Shown here: in pieces, positions 30,180-39,028 of the stretch | How positions within the stretch are numbered: the first letter of the stretch is position 1 | Layout: each line of letters starts with the position of its first letter | Notes under the pieces: model-generated | The model's input: the letters and a program-made list of their open reading frames with translations, nothing else | The model's database searches: none | What the model was told of the DNA's origin: nothing | Program-made: the position numbers and the translations under genes | Assembly (NCBI RefSeq): GCF_010091945.1 | Contig: NZ_WVIE01000001.1 | Coordinates: forward strand, 186,001 to 250,000 | Length of the DNA: 64,000 nucleotides | Direction: 5' to 3' | Source of the DNA: Myxacorys almedinensis A | GTDB taxonomy: Bacteria > Cyanobacteriota > Cyanobacteriia > Leptolyngbyales > Leptolyngbyaceae

Positions 30180-32171
30180 TCAGGTATTCCGCTTGCGGCG
30201 AGTAGACATAGATTGCTTCTCTTCTAGAGGCACAATGGGGACGGTAAAGTGAAACTGACTGCCGCAATCTTTGCCGCCCGATTCTGCCCAAATCTGCCCA
30301 CCCCAATTGGTAATAATTTGGCGACAGATGGCGAGTCCTAGCCCTGTGCCGCCGGTAGTGCGGCGGAGTGCGCCTTCTTCTTGGTAGAAGCGATCAAAGA
30401 CCGTTTCGAGACGGTTGGCTTCGATGCCGCGCCCCGTATCAGAAACGGTCACTTCTAACTTATCAGTGCCGAGGCGCTGGGCTTGGATGGTGATTCTGCC
30501 CTTAGCATCAGTAAATTTACAGGCATTATCGAGCAGTTTGCTGAGCACTTCGACCAGCCATTCACCATCGACCTGCACCAACGGTAGCTCGGTCGAAAGC
30601 TGAGTGATAATTTGCGGAATCGGATTGGCAGATCGGCGCGCCTGAAGGCTGCTCAGCGCCAGATCAACGCATTCCCACAGGGGCAACGGCTCAACTTTCC
30701 ATTCGATGCGCCCACTTTCTAGACGCGAGAGGGTGAGGAAGTCTTGGATCAGCTTCCGCATTCGCTCTCCGTCGGTTAAGGCAGAATTGAGCATCACTTG
30801 CCGCAAATCGGGCGACATATCCGGTTCGCTGGCAAGGCTTTCTAGACATACTTGAATGGTAGATAAGGGGGTGCGGAGTTCGTGCCCGGTGATGGCAATC
30901 AGGTTGCTGCGTGTGCGATCGAGGGCTTCTAGCTGCTGGTTGAGATCTTCTAAATTCTCGAAGGCTTCGGCTTGGATCAAAGCAACACCAATTTGGGTGG
31001 CGATCGCTTCGATCATTTCCAGTTCATGGCGATCCAATTCGTGGGGTGTGGGGTCGCAAAAGTGCAACTCTACCATGCCCAAAAGCTGGTTTTGGTGAAG
31101 CACCGGCACCATCAGCCACGAGTGAATCCGCCAATCTTGGGCGAGGGCTTGAATTGTCAATTCTCCATCTTTGATCACCGACAACCGATCATCGGCTTGC
31201 GTGTCTTGGATGTAGACCGGTTCTTGCTCCTGCACCACTTGTTCAAACAGGGGATTGCCTTGCAGCGTCCAGGGGCGACCCGCTAACGAGGGAATGGGTG
31301 CGGCGCAGACGGCATTGAGAAATTCGTGTTCTAGGGTGGCGATCGTATCTGCTGCTTTACAGCGATAGATCAAACAGCGACCCGCGCCTAGCACCTGTCC
31401 GAGTTCTTGTGCCGCAATCTTGAGGATTTCGTTGGGGTCAAGCGAGCGGCGCACGGCTGCTGTGATCGAGTTAACCAATCGCTCTTTGCGCTCTTTCTCT
31501 GCGATCGCACGATACGCTTTCGCAAGTTTGTACTGCCCTGCCTGAAGATAGGTGACCAATCGCTCAGCAAACGGAGCCGGATCAACCTGGTTGATGCCCG
31601 ACTGCGGCTCGGTTTCAATGCGCTCAAGCACAGGATTAATTTTAGCGGCAAGTTCGGGTCTATAGTAGGCGATGCGGTGCAGCAGTAGCTCAGCCGACTT
31701 GCACACCACAGAGCGATCAAACGTCCAAATTCCTTCAAAGCGCCGCGCTTGATCGACATGCAGTTCTGGGGTGTCAGTGCGGAGGTCGGGCAACTCTCGT
31801 TCTTTGCAAATCAAGCACGAGGCATACTGTTTGCCCAACACAACCAGATGCCACTCTTTGCTGAGACCATCGGTTGGCTTAAAGGCGATCGTTTCATAAT
31901 GCTCTGATTGGTTTGCAAAATCGGTTTCTGGTGCCGCCAAGACATACACCTGGTCTGTGCGTTCGGCGATGCGAAGATAGCGGTGGGCTTCTTGCCGATA
32001 AAACCGTTCGCGCTGAAAGCTGGCAATCACGAGTGGATGATCGTCCCCCGCCAAAACCTGATCTTCCATCGCGTGGGACAGAGCCGTCATGGAAGATTTG
32101 AAATACATTTGGGGGCGTGCCTGGGGACGCGCTTTGAGGAGGGCATCCAAGACAGAATCGGAGATGATCAT
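30180..32171 (-). CDS. DICT-GAF sensor histidine kinase
   Basis: DICT-like N-terminus, GAF (SLAGRPWTLQGNPLFEQV...), HisKA ITGHELRTPLSTI, HATPase LLDNACKFTD...TGGTGLGLAI. Confidence 0.88.
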   Translation of the reverse strand: MIISDSVLDALLKARPQARPQMYFKSSMTALSHAMEDQVLAGDDHPLVIASFQRERFYRQEAHRYLRIAERTDQVYVLAAPETDFANQSEHYETIAFKPTDGLSKEWHLVVLGKQYASCLICKERELPDLRTDTPELHVDQARRFEGIWTFDRSVVCKSAELLLHRIAYYRPELAAKINPVLERIETEPQSGINQVDPAPFAERLVTYLQAGQYKLAKAYRAIAEKERKERLVNSITAAVRRSLDPNEILKIAAQELGQVLGAGRCLIYRCKAADTIATLEHEFLNAVCAAPIPSLAGRPWTLQGNPLFEQVVQEQEPVYIQDTQADDRLSVIKDGELTIQALAQDWRIHSWLMVPVLHQNQLLGMVELHFCDPTPHELDRHELEMIEAIATQIGVALIQAEAFENLEDLNQQLEALDRTRSNLIAITGHELRTPLSTIQVCLESLASEPDMSPDLRQVMLNSALTDGERMRKLIQDFLTLSRLESGRIEWKVEPLPLWECVDLALSSLQARRSANPIPQIITQLSTELPLVQVDGEWLVEVLSKLLDNACKFTDAKGRITIQAQRLGTDKLEVTVSDTGRGIEANRLETVFDRFYQEEGALRRTTGGTGLGLAICRQIITNWGGQIWAESGGKDCGSQFHFTVPIVPLEEKQSMSTRRKRNT

Positions 32172-32323
32172 TGATTATGCTGAGCCAATCCCCGCGATCT
32201 TGGCAGGTGAGAAGGGGTGATGTTAGTCTAGCGGGTTGTGCTTCGGAACGTGGGAAGACTGTAAAACTCTGTAACGCAAATTGGGTGAGCCAAAGTAAAA
32301 CGCTCCTTCAGATCGCAGACAGA

Positions 32324-32806
32324 TTAGGGCAGCAGTTCTAGCAGCACAACTGCGTAGGCGGCGATCGCAGCTTCGTTTCCGACTGCATCAAGCTTTTCAT
32401 TGGTCGTAGCTTTAACGCCAACCCGATCGGCAGGAAGTTGCAACGCTTGGGCAAGGCGCGATCGCATCGCCTCAATGTGGGGCTTTAGTTTGGGACGTTC
32501 GGCAACCACGACCGAATCGATGTTAATAATTTGCCAGCCGCGATCGCGGATCAGGTGGTGAACCCGTTCTAAAAGATTGACGCTATTGGCTCCTGCCCAT
32601 TTTGGATCGGTGGGTGGGAAATAATGCCCAATGTCGCCAAGGCTCAATGCGCCAAGCATTGCATCCATAATTGCGTGAGTGAGAACATCGGCATCGCTAT
32701 GACCCAGTAACCCCGTTTCGTGGTCGATCTTGATGCCACCGAGAATTAAGTCTCGTCCTGCTACGAGGCGATGAATGTCGTATCCATTTCCGATTCTGAT
32801 CGTCAT
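32324..32806 (-). CDS. ispF: 2-C-methyl-D-erythritol 2,4-cyclodiphosphate synthase
   Basis: [67 protein letters not shown]. Confidence 0.96.
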   Translation of the reverse strand: MTIRIGNGYDIHRLVAGRDLILGGIKIDHETGLLGHSDADVLTHAIMDAMLGALSLGDIGHYFPPTDPKWAGANSVNLLERVHHLIRDRGWQIINIDSVVVAERPKLKPHIEAMRSRLAQALQLPADRVGVKATTNEKLDAVGNEAAIAAYAVVLLELLP

Positions 32807-33019
32807 ACTTGTGTTTGTCTGAGCCGTCTTTAAGAGTAGTCTAAAACGCCGATGGACATAGAACTTTGCGATTTAACGCGATCGCAGATGGTGGAAGCAT
32901 GAGTTTTGGCTTGAGTTGCAGGTGCGATCGCACCCCCCAGTGCTGTCTCAAGCAAAGATTTCTGGATAGGATGATTTTTGCGCTAAAAATAAAAGCATCC
33001 GTTTGCTGATGGACTTACT

Positions 33020-35266
33020 ATGCCAGAAGAGCCGACACCAAAGCCAGATAAGCAGGAAGAAAAGTCACCCTGGAACGAGAAACTGGCTGAACTTTTGATC
33101 AAAGCTGCGATCGGGGGTGGGGCAGGCACAGTCATCACGTTGCTTAGCAGTACCGAACTCCCTAGATTAGCCTTGGGTGCAGGAATTGGCGGGGCGGCAA
33201 CGATGGTTTATGCCTTTGTTGAACCGATCGCGAAACGGACAAATAAGGGCTTAGGTCAAGCCGGAGATAAAACGGCGGATGCGATCGGCAAGAAAACAGA
33301 GCAGGTAATCGCGACGCTCACATCAGCAGAAGACCGCTACTTTACCGCGCAGTCGCAGGAGTGCAAGTATTGCCGCACAGAGGGCATGGCAAAGGTCGAA
33401 GGGATTTTCACACCCATGCTGGAGAAGGTGTATGTACCCCTAGAACTCGATCGCAGTGCCTTTCGACCTGGGTTAATGAGCGATGTTGCTAAGTCCGGCA
33501 GATTTGATGAGACTGACTCTGATCGTTTGACCCGTTTAGATATTTGGAAACTGCTGGCACAAACAGAAAAAGATTTAATTTACCGTCGCCTTGTGATTTT
33601 GGCGTGGGGTGGGTATGGCAAAACGACGTTGCTGAGGCATTTGGCATTTACTTATGGGCAAAACCAGCAAGGCTCCGGGTTACCGCGTCTAGTTCCGATT
33701 TTGCTGCTGCTGCGAAAGTATCGTGAAGAGTTGACCCAAGAAAATCCGCTGAGTCTGCCTGATCTGATTGCTCAAAAGCACATTCCAAATTTGCCGGAGG
33801 GAGCAACGCTGAGGATGTCACCCGACTGGGCAAAAAACATTCTCAGGCGCGGCGATGCTTTGGTATTGGTGGATGGCTTTGATGAAGTGCCAAAAGCTCA
33901 ACGTCCCCAAGTGGCGCGGTGGTTAAACGAGCAAATGCGACACTATGGCAAATCAACGTTTATTTTGACATCGCGACCCAAAGCTTACCAAGAGCAGGAT
34001 CAGGCGATGGATACGTTAGAGCTAGAGACGATCTTGTGGGTGAAAGACTTTCAGGAGAAGCAGCGACGGCAGTTTGTGGAGCAGTGGTATTGGTGTCAGG
34101 AATATTATCACCACGGCAAGGAGGATACGCCTGATATTCGCAGAGAAGCGCAACGATCGGCAGATGAATTGCTAGCGCAAATTGAGGCGCGATCGGAGCT
34201 AAAAGATCTTGCCAAAAACCCGCTATTGCTGAATATGATGGCGACCTTTCATCGGCGCTATCCCAGTGCAGAACTGCCTCGACGACGAGTGGAACTCTAT
34301 CAGGAAATGTGTGTGTTGCAGTTGCGCGATCGCCCAGGGGCAAGGCGGCTAGAAACCATTTTGGGATACGAGGAGGCGCTGGTAATTTTGCAAATGCTGG
34401 CGCTAGAGATGATGCAGCAGCACGATGAGCAGGTCAGCCAAGAGGTGATTTTGCGACGGCTGACAACCTATCTGACAGAGCAAGCGGAAACGGTTTCAGC
34501 CGCAGATTTTCTCAGGCATATTGAGCAGGTGAGCGAATTACTGGTTCAGCGAGAACCCGAAGAGTATGAGTTTTCGCACCTGAGTTTTCAGGAATATCTT
34601 GCAGCTAAAGAAATCATTCGACTGAAGCGGGAAAGCGTTTTGTACCAACATTTCGAGGATGGCTGGTGGAAGCCGACGATTTTGCTCTATGCGGCGCAAA
34701 CTAACCCGACTACGTTAATTCGGCAAGCGATGCAACAAGGCGCAACCGACCTTGCTTACACCTGCTGGCAAGACACAACCAAACGGGTGAACCTAAACGA
34801 TGCTGAGCTAGAAGTGCTGACCCAGTTGACCCCAACGCTACAAACCTCGCGCTACCAAACGCTAGAAGATTTGCTGAAGTCTGGGCAGTGGCGCGACGCA
34901 GACCAGGAAACCTATCGGCTGATGATTACTACCGTGGGCAAAGAAGAAGGGCAATACTTCGAGCCGGCTGATCTAGAAAATTTCCCTTGCGATGACCTGC
35001 GGACTCTGGATCAACTGTGGTTACGGTACAGTAACGGCAAATGGGGCTTCAGCGTCCAGAAACAAATCTGGCAGGAATGCGGTAGCCCAACGGAGTATAG
35101 TGACGGCTGGGAAAAGTTTGGCGATCGCGTCGGGTGGCGCAAGGACGACGACTGGGTGGATTATGACGACTTAACCTTTGACCTCCAAAAAACTCGGAGC
35201 GGAGAATTTCCCAGGGAAATACGGGGAAGTGTTCTCTTTTCTCGCGCAGAGACTTGTGAACTTTAG
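33020..35266 (+). CDS. NACHT-domain NTPase with C-terminal GUN4 domain
   Basis: Gly-rich hydrophobic N-terminus; Walker A LAWGGYGKTTLLRHLA; Walker B DALVLVDGFDEVP; STFILTSRP; FSHLSFQEYLAAKE; C-terminal GUN4 signature ADQETYRLM...DLENFPCDDLRTLDQLWLRYSNGKWGFSVQKQIW. Confidence 0.88.
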   Translation: MPEEPTPKPDKQEEKSPWNEKLAELLIKAAIGGGAGTVITLLSSTELPRLALGAGIGGAATMVYAFVEPIAKRTNKGLGQAGDKTADAIGKKTEQVIATLTSAEDRYFTAQSQECKYCRTEGMAKVEGIFTPMLEKVYVPLELDRSAFRPGLMSDVAKSGRFDETDSDRLTRLDIWKLLAQTEKDLIYRRLVILAWGGYGKTTLLRHLAFTYGQNQQGSGLPRLVPILLLLRKYREELTQENPLSLPDLIAQKHIPNLPEGATLRMSPDWAKNILRRGDALVLVDGFDEVPKAQRPQVARWLNEQMRHYGKSTFILTSRPKAYQEQDQAMDTLELETILWVKDFQEKQRRQFVEQWYWCQEYYHHGKEDTPDIRREAQRSADELLAQIEARSELKDLAKNPLLLNMMATFHRRYPSAELPRRRVELYQEMCVLQLRDRPGARRLETILGYEEALVILQMLALEMMQQHDEQVSQEVILRRLTTYLTEQAETVSAADFLRHIEQVSELLVQREPEEYEFSHLSFQEYLAAKEIIRLKRESVLYQHFEDGWWKPTILLYAAQTNPTTLIRQAMQQGATDLAYTCWQDTTKRVNLNDAELEVLTQLTPTLQTSRYQTLEDLLKSGQWRDADQETYRLMITTVGKEEGQYFEPADLENFPCDDLRTLDQLWLRYSNGKWGFSVQKQIWQECGSPTEYSDGWEKFGDRVGWRKDDDWVDYDDLTFDLQKTRSGEFPREIRGSVLFSRAETCEL

Positions 35267-35512
35267 CACGAGCCAGTCCTAGACATTTTTTAAACTTTGT
35301 AAACGCTCTTCTTTTACACGATTTACCTACCTTTTGGCGATCCGTTACCTGGCACTGCGTTAGTTGGTTAACTTGTTGTAGCTGGTTAACTTGTAGTCGG
35401 TGGCAGGTCAGGGTTCTGGCTATTAGTAATGAGATCGGATGTCTGTGTCAATAGCAAGTCTGACGAGTGAGCATCAGGAAAGCTGACCTGAGAAGGTTTC
35501 GCCCGTTCTTCA

Positions 35513-36538
35513 TCAAATCTGCAACATATCCGAATACTCGGTCAGCAACTCATCGTAGGTGAGGCTGTCTCCTTCGGCTTGAGGCGTCCACAGCACCTCA
35601 AAAATCATCAAATAATCAGGACTGAGGCTAGAAATTTTTGTCAACACTTCTTTCAGCGCTTCCGAGGTTCGCACCTCCTGAAAGAGCGGCTGATCGTCTG
35701 CCGTGCCCACCAGCAGCGTCACCACAATATAGGATGCTGGATCTTTCTCTGGATTAATGCTGTAATCTTTGCGAGTGATGGTGCCGCCAACGTTGGTTAG
35801 CGTCTCTTCGGTGTATTTTGTGCGCTCTAAAATCGACCATTTCTCAAACAGCGTTTCACCTTCGTTGAGCGATTTCACCGTCTCAGAAGCCGCCTGCACA
35901 TGCGACCAATTTTCTGGCATCCTCAACAGCGCCAACGCCGCTTCTTGAACATGGTGCTGCCGACCTTCGGGCGTATCAAGATCCGCCGTTTCAACAATTT
36001 TAGCAAGCTGAGTCTGAATCGCTTTTCCCTGCGCCAGCAGCGCCACCTGAATCTTGCTCACCGTTACGATGTCATTCGTCAGTTCAGTGCTACCCGCAAA
36101 TTTCTTGCCTCTATTTGCCCAAATGAGATACCAGAGAACTAGCCCAACTCCGCCCACCGCTAGCAGCGCGACCAAGCTGAACAATCCGCCGCCCACCGAC
36201 GATCCATAGCCATAGCCGCCATAGCCGCCATAGCCGCCGCCATAGCCGTACCCACCATAGCCCGGACGCGCCGGAGCAACTCCGCCTCCTCTAGATCCGC
36301 CGCTAGATCCACCTGACGATCGGCTCGGTCTAGAAGGTGCACGGTTGAACGAGCCACCTCGGCTGCGCCCCCCGCTGCGTTGGGCAAGAGCAGCCTGCTC
36401 AAAGCGCCACGCTTGGGACTTGAAGGAAGAAGGCACAGGCACGCTAACCGAGTTGAGCAGGCAGTAGCTCGCGATTAGAGCAAGGCTCAACTTCGTAGGA
36501 AACGTCGCCCCCAGCAACCGAGAAAAAGGCTTTGACAT
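35513..36538 (-). CDS. DUF1517 membrane protein with Gly/Tyr-rich linker
   Basis: RSGGRSRGGSFNRAP, GYGGYGYGGGYGGYGGYGYG, TM segment, then a DUF1517-like domain. Confidence 0.85.
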   Translation of the reverse strand: MSKPFSRLLGATFPTKLSLALIASYCLLNSVSVPVPSSFKSQAWRFEQAALAQRSGGRSRGGSFNRAPSRPSRSSGGSSGGSRGGGVAPARPGYGGYGYGGGYGGYGGYGYGSSVGGGLFSLVALLAVGGVGLVLWYLIWANRGKKFAGSTELTNDIVTVSKIQVALLAQGKAIQTQLAKIVETADLDTPEGRQHHVQEAALALLRMPENWSHVQAASETVKSLNEGETLFEKWSILERTKYTEETLTNVGGTITRKDYSINPEKDPASYIVVTLLVGTADDQPLFQEVRTSEALKEVLTKISSLSPDYLMIFEVLWTPQAEGDSLTYDELLTEYSDMLQI

Positions 36539-36586
36539 GGTTTAGAACAGTCCGTTCAACGGTACGTCTATCTACACTTCCCCATT

Positions 36587-37330
36587 TTACGGGTCACCTT
36601 CAGATTGCGATGCTTCCTCTAGAGAGACACGGGCTGCACCTTGCTCTTCCTCAAGCCACTGCTGGTACAAATCAGGGCGGCGATCGCGGGTGCGTTCTAC
36701 CTGCTGCTGCGTACGCCAGCGCTCAATTTCGGCATGGTTGCCCGATCGTAAAACCGTAGGCACTTCTAACCCCCGAAACACCGACGGGCGCGTATATTGA
36801 GGATAATCTAGCAATCCTGCTTCAAAACTTTCTGCCTTGAGCGATTCTTCTTTGCCTACCGTCCCAGGCAACAGACGAATCGTCCCGTTTAGCAATGCCA
36901 GTGCCGGAATTTCGCCACAGGTGAGCACAAAATCGCCCAACGACACCTCACGGGTCACCAGTTGCATCACTCGCTCATCAATGCCTTCATAGTGTCCACA
37001 AAGAATGATAATTTGATCGAAGGCTGTCGATAGCTGTTTGAGCAAGGGCTGGTTCATGGCTTCACCTTGGGGAGTCACAAAAATTACATCTCGACGGGGC
37101 AACACCGGCAATGATTCTACCGCCGCAAACAGGGGTTCGGGCTTCATTAGCATGCCAACGCCGCCTCCATAAGGCTCATCGTCTACGCGGCGATGCTTGT
37201 CGGTGGCAAAGTCTCGCGGGTTGGTGAGATGCACCTGTGCGATTCCTTTGGCTAGAGCCTTTCCCAACAGCCCAGAACTGAGGGGAGACGTGAAGAAACC
37301 CGGAAACAGAGTCACAATATCGAAACGCAT
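36587..37330 (-). CDS. trmD: tRNA (guanine-N1)-methyltransferase
   Basis: MRFDIVTLFPGFF, VDDEPYGGGVGMLMKPEPL, LCGHYEGIDERV, LTCGEIPALALL. ATG at 37330. Confidence 0.95.
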   Translation of the reverse strand: MRFDIVTLFPGFFTSPLSSGLLGKALAKGIAQVHLTNPRDFATDKHRRVDDEPYGGGVGMLMKPEPLFAAVESLPVLPRRDVIFVTPQGEAMNQPLLKQLSTAFDQIIILCGHYEGIDERVMQLVTREVSLGDFVLTCGEIPALALLNGTIRLLPGTVGKEESLKAESFEAGLLDYPQYTRPSVFRGLEVPTVLRSGNHAEIERWRTQQQVERTRDRRPDLYQQWLEEEQGAARVSLEEASQSEGDP

Positions 37331-37667
37331 AACAGTTATTGATAAATCTTCGGTCTGGAACCAAGATGCCGCGATCGCTCTTGGCATGGGTCGGCGTTTG
37401 AGGCATCTTAGCCCTCCCAGTTCCCTAAACGCCAGTGGGGGAACAAACGCCAGTAGGGGAACCTTTCAACCGTTTGGGCAACGCACCGCCAACGATGCCC
37501 CCTGCTGCTATCTGCACCTGAATTGTCAGCTTACGTCTCTATTCCGTATCTAACCTATCTTCATCATGCCAACCTAACCTTCTAAAATTACAAAACTGAC
37601 GACTGCTAAACCTGGGGGTTTCCCCTCGTCTCTAAATTCCCCGAACCCTTACCCCATCGTCCTTCCC

Positions 37668-38519
37668 ATGCTACAGTTAGCTTTGCAATCTCTACAGTCA
37701 AAGATGCCTCAACCCACTCAAACTGCCATTATGGTTATTGGGGGAGCAGAAGATAAAGTCCATGGGCGCGAAATCCTCCATAGCTTTTTTGGGCGCTCTG
37801 GGGGCGAAGATGCTCGCATTGCCATTTTACCGTGTGCCTCTCGTGAACCTGCCTTGATTGGCGATCGCTACCGCAGCATTTTTCAAGCGATGGGGGCAAA
37901 AGCGATCGAGGTGCTCAATATCTGCGATCGCGCTCAATGTGATGACCCAGTGTTGCAAGCCTATGTGTCAGATTGTACTGGCGTCTTTTTGACGGGAGGC
38001 GATCAGCTTCGCCTGTGCGGTATTTTGGCAGATACGCCTCTGATGACGATCTTGCGATCGCGCGCCCAAGCCCAAGCTCTTACCCTGGCAGGAACTAGTG
38101 CCGGAGCCGCCGTTATGGGCTATCACATGATCGCCGGGGGCGGAAGTGGGGAAACCCCCAATCGCTCGATGGTCGATATGACCTTGGGGCTGGGCATCAT
38201 TCCAGAGGTGATTGTGGATCAGCATTTTCATAATCGTAATCGGATGGCGCGGCTGATGAGCGCGATCGCTGGACATCGCGATCGCTTGGGGATCGGAATT
38301 GATGAAGACACATGCGCCGTTTTTGAAGGGGATGGCATTTTGCAAGTGATGGGGAAAGGAGCCGTTACCATTGTCGATCCGGGCGAGATGAGCTACACCA
38401 ATCATGCTGAGGTCAGCCAAACTGAGCCACTCTGTATCAGCAATTTGCGCGTCCACATTCTCGATGCAGGCAGTTGCTTTGACCTGCACAAACGGAGAAT
38501 GACCCTTTTAAACCGCTAA
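37668..38519 (+). CDS. cphB: Cyanophycinase
   Basis: IMVIGGAEDKVHGREIL, GVFLTGGDQLRL, LAGTSAGAAVMGYHMIAGG, VIVDQHFHNRNRMARL. Confidence 0.95.
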   Translation: MLQLALQSLQSKMPQPTQTAIMVIGGAEDKVHGREILHSFFGRSGGEDARIAILPCASREPALIGDRYRSIFQAMGAKAIEVLNICDRAQCDDPVLQAYVSDCTGVFLTGGDQLRLCGILADTPLMTILRSRAQAQALTLAGTSAGAAVMGYHMIAGGGSGETPNRSMVDMTLGLGIIPEVIVDQHFHNRNRMARLMSAIAGHRDRLGIGIDEDTCAVFEGDGILQVMGKGAVTIVDPGEMSYTNHAEVSQTEPLCISNLRVHILDAGSCFDLHKRRMTLLNR

Positions 38520-38549
38520 ACGATTGGCTCTGCCAAGCTTGAGACACAG

Positions 38550-38615
38550 GCTTTAGACATCAGTTTTAGACCGTAGTTTAGTTTTAGACCTGAGTTTTAG
38601 ACCATCGCCGCCTAT
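38550..38615. repeat. Short degenerate tandem repeat (agttttagacc-type)
   Basis: ctttagacatcagttttagaccgtagtttagttttagacctgagttttagacc. Confidence 0.6.
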
Positions 38616-38629
38616 TAGCCGTTACGCTT

Positions 38630-38674
38630 CGAGCCAGCGTTTTTACCTCTAGCCCCCTAGCGCTGGCTCGTTTT
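38630..38674 (+). terminator. Hairpin/terminator between cphB and cphA
   Basis: cgagccagcg ... cgctggctcg, 10 bp stem followed by tttt. Confidence 0.6.
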
Positions 38675-39028
38675 CCACAAATTTTGCTAGGGTGCCTGTA
38701 AAGATCCAGATTTAAGTTTGAAATCGTTGCGCCTGTTTCGGCTAACCCTCCGTTTCGGCTAACGCTAAGTTGGTTCTAAACTACATTATTTGCACAGAGG
38801 TTTACAGAGATTTACAGAGATGGCACAGACGCCGACAGCAGAACTGCTTTACACCCCAAACTGTTTATAGTGGACAGTTTCATGGGGTTTTTACCGACCA
38901 CACTAGGTAACTGACCCAATTGGCAATCTCCACTGCCCGCCCACTCCATCACCCTGATTCAGAGCCTTGCGGATCGCGAAGTTTTCCGCTTCTAATCGCT
39001 AGTCTGTACCCCCCTTTACGACGTTCTT

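Noticed and set aside
36190-36265. Tandem DNA repeat (catagccgc-type) as a possible non-coding repeat array
   Set aside because: Explained by the Gly/Tyr-rich linker of the DUF1517 protein.
37968-38489. 173-aa minus-strand ORF opposite cphB
   Set aside because: Antisense shadow ORF within cyanophycinase.
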